64,000 nucleotides of DNA from Bacteroidales bacterium. Lineage in GTDB: Bacteria > Bacteroidota > Bacteroidia > Bacteroidales > JAQUTK01. Below, piece by piece: positions 55,180-63,651 of the stretch. Below the pieces are notes generated by a model. The model saw only the letters and a list, made by a program, of their open reading frames with translations. It had not been told where the DNA came from and made no database searches. Numbering within the stretch: the stretch's first letter is position 1; the number at the start of each line of letters is the position of its first letter. A program made the translations under genes and the position numbers. The stretch spans positions 50,469 through 114,468 of the forward strand of contig JAQUTK010000007.1 of NCBI GenBank assembly GCA_028709785.1, written 5' to 3'.

Positions 55180-56415
55180 ATGGAAAAGAAAAGCTACGAG
55201 TCACAGATACTACATACCGCCTACACCAAAGAAGATGCCTATCACTCACTCTCGATGCCGGTGTACAATACAGCAGCCTACGAATTTGCGACAGCCGCAG
55301 ACATGGAAGCAGCCTTTTGCGGACGCGTGGCTGAACATACCTATTCCCGTATCTCCAACCCCACCGTTCACTATTTCGAAAAGAGAGTACAGGAAGTGAC
55401 AGGCGCCCTGAGCGTGACCGCACTCAACAGTGGTATGGCAGCTATCAGCAATACCTTGCTGAATGTAGCCGGAGCCGGACTCAACATTGTGACCTCCCCT
55501 CACCTCTTTGGCAATACCTATTCTTTCATGGTCAACACCCTGAGAGGATTTGGTGTGGAGATCCGTTTTGCCGATCTTACCAAACCGGAAGAAGCCGCCC
55601 GTATGATGGACGACAAGACCTGCGCCCTCTTTCTGGAGATCATCACCAATCCGCAGATGGAAGTCGCCGATCTTAAAGCGCTCTCCGCTGTTTGCCGTGA
55701 AGCCGGTGTACCACTCATCGCCGATACAACGATCATACCTTTTACAGCCTTCAGTGCCAAAGCGCATGGCGTCGATATAGAAGTGATCTCAAGTACCAAA
55801 TACATCTCCGGCGGAGCCACCGGAATCGGCGGACTGATCCTTGACCATGGCACCTTTGACTGGAGCCGTTCGCCCCGACTGGCAGAGAAAGCTGCGGTAA
55901 CAGGCAATCAAACAGCCTTCACCGTACGGCTTAAAGCAGAGATCCTCCGCAATCTTGGAACCTATATGACTCCTCAGGTTGCCTACATGGAAACACTCGG
56001 GCTCGAGACACTCGATCTTCGCTATCGTCGTCAGGCAGCCACCACGCTTGAAGTCACTCAACATCTTCAGGAGCTCCCTCAGATTGTGCGTGTCAACTAT
56101 ACCGGACTCAAAAACAATCCTTATTATGCACTCAGCTGCGCACAGTTTGGAGCCACTCCGGGAGCCATGTTTACCATGGATCTCTCCTCTCGTGAAGCCT
56201 GTTTCAATTTTCTGGATCGTCTCCGGCTCATTCGTCGTGCCACCAACCTCTTTGACAATAAGAGTCTGGCGCTTCATCCTGCCAGCACGATCTTTGGCAC
56301 CTTCACCCCCGAACAGCGACAATCGATGGACATCAGTCAGCACACCATCCGTTTTTCCATCGGACTGGAATCAGCTGAAGATATACTGGCAGACATCACA
56401 CAAGCGCTTCAATGA
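55180..56415 (+). CDS. PLP-dependent Cys/Met metabolism enzyme (O-acetylhomoserine sulfhydrylase-like)
   Basis: 411 residues from ATG 55180 (the upstream frame lies in the promoter). Features of the Cys/Met PLP family: Y-S-R-I-S-N-P-T near residue 50, N-S-G-M-A-A-I near 85, A-D-T-T and the Schiff-base Lys207 in S-S-T-K-Y. It may be an O-acetylhomoserine sulfhydrylase, cystathionine synthase or methionine gamma-lyase; length and the N-T-A-A-Y-E-F region favour the first. The enzyme makes or breaks sulfur amino acids in the cytoplasm. It lies just upstream of the M1 peptidase gene. Confidence 0.85.
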   Translation: MEKKSYESQILHTAYTKEDAYHSLSMPVYNTAAYEFATAADMEAAFCGRVAEHTYSRISNPTVHYFEKRVQEVTGALSVTALNSGMAAISNTLLNVAGAGLNIVTSPHLFGNTYSFMVNTLRGFGVEIRFADLTKPEEAARMMDDKTCALFLEIITNPQMEVADLKALSAVCREAGVPLIADTTIIPFTAFSAKAHGVDIEVISSTKYISGGATGIGGLILDHGTFDWSRSPRLAEKAAVTGNQTAFTVRLKAEILRNLGTYMTPQVAYMETLGLETLDLRYRRQAATTLEVTQHLQELPQIVRVNYTGLKNNPYYALSCAQFGATPGAMFTMDLSSREACFNFLDRLRLIRRATNLFDNKSLALHPASTIFGTFTPEQRQSMDISQHTIRFSIGLESAEDILADITQALQ

Positions 56416-56460
56416 AACAATGAAATCTATCTTTATCCGGGCATATTAATCTAACATACA

Positions 56461-58392
56461 ATGAAACACATTACCAAAACACTCTTTTTTCTCCTGATCT
56501 TCCTCTCCATATCTCCTGTCAAGGCGCAAAAGTATAGCCTGGCGCACGAACAACTCATCCGAAAGGAACGTCGCAGCTATCAGGCCATCAGTAACTTTGT
56601 AGAAAATCCGGCGGCTTCCGACTGGGATCTCACCTATAACCGGCTCGAATTCTTTGTGGATCCCCATGAGCAATATATAAAAGGCAATGTCTTCTTTCAG
56701 TTCTCCTCTCTCAAAGACAATCTCAACACCCTTGTCATCGATCTGGACGACAGTCTGACCGTCACCTCTGTTGTTGCCGGCAATACCCCCTGCAGCTACA
56801 CACACACGGAAGGATTCATTCACCTCACCCTGCCCACCACACTGCAAAAGAAAGACACTGGCAGTTTTACCATCAGTTACCAGGGTAGTCCGATCTTAAC
56901 CGGTATTGAAGCCTTCGTGCAAGACACGCAACAGGATCCCGACAGTACCCCGGTCATCTACACCCTCTCCGAGCCCTATGGAGCCAAAGAGTGGTGGCCC
57001 TGCAAAGAAAGTCTCTCCGACAAGATAGACTCCATCGACATCATTGTGCATTCACCGGCACCTTTCCGTACAGCTTCCAATGGTATCCTTGTCTCTGACA
57101 CCGTTATCGGCGATCAACGTACTTGTCACTGGCAGCACCGCCATCCCATTGTCACCTATCTGGTATTTATCTCCAATACGATCTACGAGGTCTATTCAGA
57201 TTGGGCGACCCTTTCTGACGGCAGCAAGGTAGAGATACTCAATTACGTCTATCCCGCCAGTCTGGATACCGCGCGCCTTTCCACCCCTGTTACTGCCCAA
57301 TACCTGGAATATTTCAGCAATCTCTTTATGGATTACCCCTTCAAAGACGAGAAATACGGACATGCCCAGTTTGGTTGGAACGGAGGCATGGAGCACCAGA
57401 CCATGACTTCCATGGGGAGCTTTGAGAAAGACCTCATTGCCCACGAACTCGCCCATCAATGGTTTGGCGATTACATCACCTGTGGCAGCTGGCACGAAAT
57501 CTGGCTCAATGAAGGTTTTGCAACCTATATGGAAATGCAGATTCTCGAAGCCTTCGATCCCGTGGAACTTCAAAAATACAAAGATTATGTAATAAAGTAT
57601 ATCACTGCATACCCGGGCGGCAGCGTTTATGTTTCGGACATTTCCGACGTGGATCGTCTCTTCAATGCCCGGCTCTCCTATTTCAAAGGATGCTATGTCC
57701 TTCTGATGCTCCGTGAGCTACTGGGCGACGAAGCCTTCTTTGCAGGAATCAACAGATACCTTCGCGATCCACGCGTCGCAGACGGATTTTCCACCACAGA
57801 TCTCTTTCGTGAAAACATGGAACAAGCCGGCGACACCACCCTCACCGACTATTTTGACACTTGGATCTATGGCAAAGGCCATCCGGTCTATGATATCCGA
57901 AGCAATCATAGCGGTTCGGAATTACATATAGATATCTCTCAGCAACCATCAGATCCCAACGGACCATTCTTCAGGATGAAATTACCCGTGACCCTCTATA
58001 CAGGTGGAAAAGAAGAGACCTACTGGCTCACCAATACCGTTCAGGATCAGCAATTCACCCTCTATGCACCTGTTGCCCCCGACTCCGTAAAGTTCAACAA
58101 AGGCAATAAGATCCTCTGTCAGTTTCAGGAAAACTACACCTCCCTGTCCGATGTCCGCACACAAGAGCTCTCCCTCGCCTATGATCCCTCCGGTCATTGT
58201 CTGACCGTAGTTCTGGACGAAGCCGAAACAGCCCACTATGAGCTGTATGATCAACAGGGTCGCCGGGTACAAACAGGAAAATGGGAAGCAAACCATCCTG
58301 TGATCTCCACAGCGCTGTTGCCTCCCGGTATCTATAACCTCCTTCTGACTACGTCACAGAAGAGTTATTCTGTCAAAGTAAGTTGTAGGTAA
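56461..58392 (+). CDS. Secreted M1-family metallopeptidase with T9SS tail
   Basis: 643 residues with a signal peptide. Zinc site: His328-Glu329-x-x-His332 with the third ligand Glu351 (spacing normal for the M1 family), then N-E-G-F-A-T-Y. The substrate-binding G-x-M-E-N motif is G-G-M-E-H here, with His in place of Asn. A long C-terminal region ends in about 70 residues that resemble a T9SS type A sorting tail (L-L-P-P-G-I-Y-N-L-L-L). It probably trims N-terminal residues from peptides outside the cell. It ends five bases before the convergent GH16 gene. Confidence 0.88.
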   Translation: MKHITKTLFFLLIFLSISPVKAQKYSLAHEQLIRKERRSYQAISNFVENPAASDWDLTYNRLEFFVDPHEQYIKGNVFFQFSSLKDNLNTLVIDLDDSLTVTSVVAGNTPCSYTHTEGFIHLTLPTTLQKKDTGSFTISYQGSPILTGIEAFVQDTQQDPDSTPVIYTLSEPYGAKEWWPCKESLSDKIDSIDIIVHSPAPFRTASNGILVSDTVIGDQRTCHWQHRHPIVTYLVFISNTIYEVYSDWATLSDGSKVEILNYVYPASLDTARLSTPVTAQYLEYFSNLFMDYPFKDEKYGHAQFGWNGGMEHQTMTSMGSFEKDLIAHELAHQWFGDYITCGSWHEIWLNEGFATYMEMQILEAFDPVELQKYKDYVIKYITAYPGGSVYVSDISDVDRLFNARLSYFKGCYVLLMLRELLGDEAFFAGINRYLRDPRVADGFSTTDLFRENMEQAGDTTLTDYFDTWIYGKGHPVYDIRSNHSGSELHIDISQQPSDPNGPFFRMKLPVTLYTGGKEETYWLTNTVQDQQFTLYAPVAPDSVKFNKGNKILCQFQENYTSLSDVRTQELSLAYDPSGHCLTVVLDEAETAHYELYDQQGRRVQTGKWEANHPVISTALLPPGIYNLLLTTSQKSYSVKVSCR

Positions 58393-58397
58393 TACTG

Positions 58398-59243
58398 TTA
58401 CTTGCGCTGATAATACCTTACCCAGTCAATCTCCATCTCCACAGGATAATCCTTTGGATCAATCTTACCTACCCATCCACCGCCGATCTGCGTATCCAGC
58501 AACAGATAAAACGGTTTACCAAACGGGTATTGCATCGGTCCTTCCGCCTCTACACGCGGGTACGAATAAGTCAGTTTGTCGTTGATATAATACGCCAGAC
58601 TATCCGGTGTGATCTCCACTGCATACACATTATAATCATCCGGATCAATCGGTCCCGTGCTCCCCTGCTTCGGAGTCTTCTTTTTCAATGTATGCGTATA
58701 GTAACTATGAGTCGTCTGATAAGCAATGCTGTCATGATTCAGACGCTCCATGATATCAATCTCTCCCCCGTCGGGCCACGGAGTATTATCATTAGGAAGC
58801 ATCCAGATAGCAGGCCATGCACCACTAGCCCCATGCAGTCGTGCCCTCACCGCCACCTTTCCATACGTAAAAGTCATTTTATGTCTGGAGCATACACCTC
58901 CGGTAATATAAGGAGCCGTATCATTCTTCAGCGAGTAATTGGGCAATATCCGGAGCACCAGATTCCCATCCCGCATGTCGTAGCACGAGTCGAAGTCAGA
59001 CATGTGACAATCCCACGGACTTCTTCCCCGTCCGATCTTTGACCATCGCGTCTCATCAAAATGATCTTTCTGATTAAACTCCTCCCGCCACACCAGCTTC
59101 CATTTCCCGGGAGTTGTCTTTTTGATTTTTGCCCCCTTTGTATTCCCGGGAGTTTGTGCGTCAGAAGGTATCTGACCCGACACACCGATACCAGCCAACA
59201 GGCAAGTACCCAACAGCAGATTCTTTAGCAACGATTTTTTCAT
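58398..59243 (-). CDS. Secreted GH16 beta-glucanase-type enzyme
   Basis: 281 residues from ATG 59243 (the frame is open 15 codons further upstream, but this start gives a signal peptide: L-L-L-G-T-C-L-L-A-G). The catalytic motif E-I-D-I-M-E is in G-G-E-I-D-I-M-E-R, and flanking W-P-A-I-W-M-L-P and G-G-W-V-G-K are typical of GH16 (laminarinase, licheninase or agarase types). The exact polysaccharide is unknown. It converges with the M1 gene with only five bases between the stop codons. Confidence 0.9.
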   Translation of the reverse strand: MKKSLLKNLLLGTCLLAGIGVSGQIPSDAQTPGNTKGAKIKKTTPGKWKLVWREEFNQKDHFDETRWSKIGRGRSPWDCHMSDFDSCYDMRDGNLVLRILPNYSLKNDTAPYITGGVCSRHKMTFTYGKVAVRARLHGASGAWPAIWMLPNDNTPWPDGGEIDIMERLNHDSIAYQTTHSYYTHTLKKKTPKQGSTGPIDPDDYNVYAVEITPDSLAYYINDKLTYSYPRVEAEGPMQYPFGKPFYLLLDTQIGGGWVGKIDPKDYPVEMEIDWVRYYQRK

Positions 59244-59342
59244 GACATACAGATTATTAGGAATGATTATCGGGCTAAAAGTACACACATTTTACATATC
59301 AGCAAAACGGGAAGAAGGATTTTATCCCTCTTCCATAATTAA

Positions 59343-59915
59343 TCAGCCATTAGCCCGCTCCGCGCAATAATCATATTCAGAGAATTCTTTAAAACTGTTC
59401 AGGTTCATCAAATACACCTTGTCATCAACCGGAAAAACAATTTCTTCCTCCTCCTTCTTATCATCCTTCTTTTTCTTATCTTTCTCTGCTTTCTTATCTT
59501 CCTCTTCCTCTTCTTTTTCCTCTTCTTTCTCTTCCGTTTTATTCTCTTTCGCTGCTTTCTCTTCCTCCTTTTTTTCTTTCTCAGTTTTATCTTTATTCTT
59601 CTTAGCTTCCTCAGCTTCCGCTCTTTTCTTTTTCTCTTCATCAGTAAGCAGAGTCTCTACCTTCACCCACAGATACACCCCATTGTCATCAAGAAGCAGG
59701 CATTTATGAATATTCTGAATCTGGCTATACGCAAGTTCAGTAGCAAATGAAAGTTTGAGTATAAACTCTGTAGAAAAGAAAGATTTGCATATTATCGCAT
59801 CTTCATCCCTTCGATGTGAAGGAATCAGACTGAAAAATTCTTTGAGTCTTTTGTTTGAGTTGAAAATAGATGAAGCATAATTCGCTTCAGTCAGTTCGTC
59901 GGTAACCTTAGTCAT
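59343..59915 (-). CDS. Protein with a long Lys/Glu-rich middle segment, function unknown
   Basis: 190 residues. The first about 95 look like a small folded alpha/beta domain (S-I-F-N-S-N-K-R-L-K-E-F-F, L-L-L-D-D-N-G-V-Y-L-W). A highly charged stretch of about 65 residues follows, almost only Lys, Glu and Asp. A short ordered end closes it (V-Y-L-M-N-L-N-S-F-K-E-F). The middle may be a helix or disordered spacer and is encoded by a nearly pure purine tract. I do not recognise a family. No export signal. Confidence 0.6.
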   Translation of the reverse strand: MTKVTDELTEANYASSIFNSNKRLKEFFSLIPSHRRDEDAIICKSFFSTEFILKLSFATELAYSQIQNIHKCLLLDDNGVYLWVKVETLLTDEEKKKRAEAEEAKKNKDKTEKEKKEEEKAAKENKTEEKEEEKEEEEEDKKAEKDKKKKDDKKEEEEIVFPVDDKVYLMNLNSFKEFSEYDYCAERANG

Positions 59916-59958
59916 TCCCTTAGTCTTTTTATTTTAATAGAGTTTATCCTTAAATGAT

Positions 59959-59993
59959 GAAGTGCCCGATACAGTGTCTGTACCGGGCACTTC
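59959..59993 (-). terminator. Orphan terminator-like hairpin
   Basis: GAAGTGCCCGATACAG (59959-59974) and CTGTACCGGGCACTTC (59978-59993) pair with one mismatch around the loop TGT. No intact gene lies upstream on either strand, which suggests it ended the degraded minus-strand fragment at 60095-60279. Confidence 0.7.
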
Positions 59994-60094
59994 ATTTGAA
60001 ACTTCAAAAGTAAGCAAAAAAATAGTAACCTGCAAACTGTCATGCAAGTTAATAACCAAAGATTTTGAGAGTCAGCATTATCGGGCCACAACTA

Positions 60095-60279
60095 TCAAAC
60101 AATTGTCACATGCTTCATAAATTCCTTTTCTGCCATCTGGGTCACATATGATTCATCCATCAGATAGATATTTTTCACTTCAACTAGATATTCCGGTGAT
60201 AACCACCCACTCACTCTGCTCTTTTATAATGACAAACAATGATGTTCTTCCAATACCTTCTAAACGCCTCTTTTATTAA
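60095..60279 (-). pseudogene. Degraded minus-strand gene fragment
   Basis: Two short open stretches in different frames look like protein: 60279-60211 reads K-E-A-F-R-R-Y-W-K-N-I-I-V-C-H-Y-K-R-A-E and then stops; 60223-60095 reads S-G-W-L-S-P-E-Y-L-V-E-V-K-N-I-Y-L-M-D, ending at TGA. A frameshift between them would give a single C-terminal fragment. The family is not recognised. The terminator downstream supports a once-real gene. It lies next to the restriction genes. Confidence 0.35.
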
Positions 60280-60355
60280 CTATCCCTCCCACATTCAATG
60301 AAAAAGTCTTTGTACAAACCGCTATATTATTCGAATATACATGACAATTACCGAA

Positions 60356-60387
60356 TGTTACTCATAGTCTGTTGAATATAAGTAACA
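60356..60387 (+). promoter_or_regulatory. Inverted repeat upstream of the XRE regulator
   Basis: TGTTACT (60356-60362) and AGTAACA (60381-60387) form an inverted repeat overlapping the promoter; a ten-base palindrome TATTCGAATA lies at 60328-60337. Either could be an operator for the XRE protein. Confidence 0.4.
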
Positions 60388-60401
60388 ATTTGTCAATTTT
60401 G
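60371..60401 (+). promoter_or_regulatory. Promoter of the XRE-McrBC module, giving a leaderless transcript
   Basis: GTTG (60371-60374), 19 bases, CAATTTTG (60394-60401; first base differs from the consensus). Transcription would begin at about 60406-60408, on or next to the ATG itself, as known for some restriction-system control genes. Confidence 0.45.
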
Positions 60402-60405
60402 CAAT

Positions 60406-60624
60406 ATGGATATAAAATCAAAAATAGGTTATAGGATAAAGACTGTCCGTGCAGCTAATAATTTGACTCAACGAGATTTGGCTGATCAAGCTGATATAGA
60501 CCGCAGCTATATTGCTAGCGTAGAAAGCGGGCAACGAAATGTTTCAATAGTTAACCTTGAGAAAATAACAAAGGCAATGCAAATTTCCTTAAGTGATTTC
60601 TTTAACGATAAAGACTTTAAATAA
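60406..60624 (+). CDS. XRE-family helix-turn-helix regulator (C-protein-like)
   Basis: 72 residues, just one HTH domain: R-I-K-T-V-R-A-A-N-N-L-T-Q-R-D-L-A-D-Q-A, then I-D-R-S-Y-I-A-S-V-E-S-G-Q-R-N-V-S. The recognition helix and the E-S-G-Q-R-N turn are typical of restriction-system controller (C) proteins, which regulate their own promoter and the downstream restriction genes. It ends one base before the McrB ATG, so both are in one transcript. Confidence 0.88.
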   Translation: MDIKSKIGYRIKTVRAANNLTQRDLADQADIDRSYIASVESGQRNVSIVNLEKITKAMQISLSDFFNDKDFK

Positions 60625-60625
60625 A

Positions 60626-62107
60626 ATGATACTAGAAGAACTCTATAAGATAGTAATAGATCATGCTGAAGCATGTGGTTGCATAAGTGATTTATCGGAT
60701 AATAAGTGTAATACTATAATAAGAAAGAATCTGAATAAAGACTCTTTTGAAAAACACCAAGCTTATTTCGGTTTTATTCGTCCAAATGAAGAACATAGCG
60801 GTCCATATCATGACTTTTCTTTAGTTTTCTTTGTCCATGAAAATGAACCAGATTACTGTATTGTATCATTGGGAGTAGGATCTGATGGATTTCTCAAAGA
60901 TACTGAACTTGCCTCTTTACCAGGGTTAAGAAGAAAAATAGTAGAACTACTTCCAACGAATGATGAAGGAGCATTTCTTAAAAATTCATTTTTGGACATA
61001 GACTCTTCAATTCCTGACGATAGTGTTCAATATATAAAAGACACTTGCGATGATCTTGATGTTGTTTTCAATACATATTCTAAAGTTATTCCAGCCTATC
61101 AGATTGTAAATTTCAACACTGATGAAGGGATCGTAAGGATTAAGGCTTGGATTGCTCAGTACGCAAAAATAAGATCTTGGTACAAAAGGAATAAAAAATC
61201 TTTTCGGCAGCAGAGTAGATTTGAAGATACCATTGAGAAATCACTTGATGAAAATGCTGTATTGAATATTAGCGAAGAGGAACCCGAAGAGATAAAAATA
61301 AAAAACTTACTTCAAGAGCGTAAATACATCATATTACAAGGAGCTCCAGGAGTAGGGAAAACCCATGTAGCTCTTAAGCTTGCTCATGAAGATCAATACA
61401 AAGTTCACTTCACCCAATTTCATGCGGAAACAACGTACGCCGACTTTATATATGGCATCACTCCTAATTTAAGTTCGGAGGGAAAAGTATTATACAAGCC
61501 CACTTATGGTGAGTTCTACTTAGCAGTAAAAGATGCAATAGAAAATCCTAAACAGAAAGTTTTATTGATCATTGATGAAATCAATCGAGCTAACCTAGCC
61601 AATGTTCTCGGAGAAGTCTTTTATCTTTTTGAATTCAATAGAAACGAAACAAATGATGTTGCCGAAAAGAACAAAATCACTCTATCGCTAGGCGAGGATC
61701 TTAAAATTACTGACTTACCATCCAATCTGTATGTCATTGGAACAATGAATACTGCAGACCGAAGTTTGGCTGTTGTCGATTTCGCATTACGAAGACGTTT
61801 CGCTTGGTATACTATTAAGCCTCATGTAATTACTGATGAAGAAATGAAACCAGGCAACAAATTCTATTCTAAGGAATTCAAGGAATTCAAAGACAGATTT
61901 GACCTGTATGCTAATGATGAAGAGTTAGACCTACAACCAGGGCAAGGTTACTTTATTGCAAGATCCCAGGAAGAAATGAATAGAAGGATTGAATATGAAT
62001 TAATGCCTTTGATGAAAGAATATCTCTCAGAGGGAAAGCTTTATAATGCAAAAGACTCCTTCAGTAATATGTTTTATAGGCTGATCAAAAAGAATATGTA
62101 TCAGTGA
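60626..62107 (+). CDS. mcrB: McrB-like GTPase/AAA+ subunit of a type IV restriction system
   Basis: 493 residues from ATG 60626. The N-terminal about 200 residues form a domain with D-F-S-L-V-F-F-V-H that probably recognises DNA; its specificity is unknown. The AAA+ core has Walker A G-A-P-G-V-G-K-T (Lys245), Walker B D-E-I-N (Asp317-Glu318) and the McrB signature M-N-T-A-D-R-S (from Met374) with A-L-R-R-R-F. McrB family members translocate DNA by GTP hydrolysis and recruit McrC to cut modified DNA. Separated from mcrC by one base. Confidence 0.92.
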   Translation: MILEELYKIVIDHAEACGCISDLSDNKCNTIIRKNLNKDSFEKHQAYFGFIRPNEEHSGPYHDFSLVFFVHENEPDYCIVSLGVGSDGFLKDTELASLPGLRRKIVELLPTNDEGAFLKNSFLDIDSSIPDDSVQYIKDTCDDLDVVFNTYSKVIPAYQIVNFNTDEGIVRIKAWIAQYAKIRSWYKRNKKSFRQQSRFEDTIEKSLDENAVLNISEEEPEEIKIKNLLQERKYIILQGAPGVGKTHVALKLAHEDQYKVHFTQFHAETTYADFIYGITPNLSSEGKVLYKPTYGEFYLAVKDAIENPKQKVLLIIDEINRANLANVLGEVFYLFEFNRNETNDVAEKNKITLSLGEDLKITDLPSNLYVIGTMNTADRSLAVVDFALRRRFAWYTIKPHVITDEEMKPGNKFYSKEFKEFKDRFDLYANDEELDLQPGQGYFIARSQEEMNRRIEYELMPLMKEYLSEGKLYNAKDSFSNMFYRLIKKNMYQ

Positions 62108-62108
62108 T

Positions 62109-63482
62109 ATGTCACAACATGAATTCTATCAAGTTACTCAAATCCAACCCTTTGATAAAGTACTATGCTTATCAGAGAAAGTGTTTTCTTATAACGATCT
62201 TTTAAAGAAATGGAATTGTTCAAAAGGGCGTTATAAAGATGATAGTCAGAGAATCCAGACATTCATTAATTTCAACAAAAAAGCATTTGACTTCATGGGC
62301 ATTGATGCCTCAATTGAAGAAGAAAATAACATTTCAAGATTAAGAATCAAGACCAGTAATTATACTGGTGCAATCCCTCTTCTTTCACCAGCAACAGGCA
62401 AACCATGTGGAGATCTAATAGTCAAGCCTAGATACGGAGAAAATATTGCAGACCTGGTCATGTCTTTAAAAGATATCATAACACCAGAATATTGCCCTAA
62501 TCTTATTCTCTGTTCGGAAATAGTATCCAACCCTCCAATATATTTTGAGTGTTTCAATTATCTTGTAAAATTTCAGGAAGCGATAAATTGTAATTGGAGA
62601 AAGTTTACATCAGTAACTGAGATCCAGAAGCGACCATCTTCTTCAACTAACTGGGGAAAATATTCAGTTACGTCTGCAAATCCACAGAGAGCCTTTGAAT
62701 ATGAGAACCGTCGTAATATATTGTCCTTTAGTCATGAAGAGTGGCAATATCTAACATATGTCCTTAAACTGGCCATTTTAGAGATAGAAGATTCTCGCAC
62801 TCCATTCCAATTAAGATCAAAATATCTGGAGAGTATTTCAAAGCTCAATCGATATCTGAATACTCATCCTCATAAAGAGATAAAAGAGCTATTTATTCAT
62901 TCATCAGATCCTAATACAATTAAAGCGCTTAAAGAGATTGGTAACAGAATACTTTCTGTAAAGACTTCCATATTAAGAGCATGGAGATTAGATTTTGCTG
63001 ATTTCTTTGAGAAGTATATTCAATATGTATTCAGTCAGACTTGTATAAATATAGGAGCTACAACATACAATAACAAGCGGTATTCTATTCATGGGAATAG
63101 ACCAGCATGGTGCTTAAAATACTTAGAACCGGACTTATTAGTTCGGAAAGGAGAACGTATTATTACTATTGATGCGAAATATAAAGCTCACATGTATAAC
63201 AGTGCACCTTCTGAAGTATTAAAAGAAAGCTTTAGAAATGATCTACTTCAGGTAATAGCATACAGTGCTTTTACAGGTGAGAATGAGAAATTTGTCTTCT
63301 TGGTTTATCCGGATGATAAGTTCACAAAAAGAGAGATGAACATAAACAGTAATTTATCTTCTGCAGGTACAAAAATCATGCTTATTGGAGTCCCAGTTGA
63401 CTTCAACAAATTAACTGATACAAAAAGTCAATTATTAGAATTGTTGAAAGAATCCTTCCAGCTAAGATCTAATGGGAATTGA
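62109..63482 (+). CDS. mcrC: McrC-like endonuclease subunit of a type IV restriction system
   Basis: 457 residues. The C-terminal third holds the PD-(D/E)xK nuclease: Asp342 in L-E-P-D-L-L-V, then Asp355-x-Lys357 in T-I-D-A-K-Y-K-A-H. The N-terminal part (about 1-300) is the McrB-contacting and structural region of PF10117 type. With McrB it would cut DNA carrying modified cytosine or another base, for example phage DNA. The three genes of the module are much richer in A+T than their neighbours, a sign of transfer. Confidence 0.9.
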   Translation: MSQHEFYQVTQIQPFDKVLCLSEKVFSYNDLLKKWNCSKGRYKDDSQRIQTFINFNKKAFDFMGIDASIEEENNISRLRIKTSNYTGAIPLLSPATGKPCGDLIVKPRYGENIADLVMSLKDIITPEYCPNLILCSEIVSNPPIYFECFNYLVKFQEAINCNWRKFTSVTEIQKRPSSSTNWGKYSVTSANPQRAFEYENRRNILSFSHEEWQYLTYVLKLAILEIEDSRTPFQLRSKYLESISKLNRYLNTHPHKEIKELFIHSSDPNTIKALKEIGNRILSVKTSILRAWRLDFADFFEKYIQYVFSQTCINIGATTYNNKRYSIHGNRPAWCLKYLEPDLLVRKGERIITIDAKYKAHMYNSAPSEVLKESFRNDLLQVIAYSAFTGENEKFVFLVYPDDKFTKREMNINSNLSSAGTKIMLIGVPVDFNKLTDTKSQLLELLKESFQLRSNGN

Positions 63483-63527
63483 ATGAATAAACACAATATT
63501 TTAACAAATACCCCAAAGAAACAGCGA

Positions 63528-63600
63528 AGTGCGCCCACCCTTTGCAGATGAGCGCACTCCAAGGTCTTAAATCGCCCACTGATCAAAACTCATTTGATCA
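63528..63600. repeat. Two inverted repeats after mcrC
   Basis: AGTGCGC (63528-63534) pairs with GCGCACT (63552-63558), and TGATCAAA (63580-63587) with TTTGATCA (63593-63600). They lie between convergent genes and may be terminators, though neither has a clear T-run. Confidence 0.45.
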
Positions 63601-63651
63601 CCGGGTGAATTGCACATAGATACTCTTTGTGACGAACCGGACGTTCATCTG

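Noticed and set aside
59419..59709. A 96-codon plus-strand serine/phenylalanine-rich frame
   Set aside because: It is the complement of the Lys/Glu-rich coding tract and reflects its purine bias.
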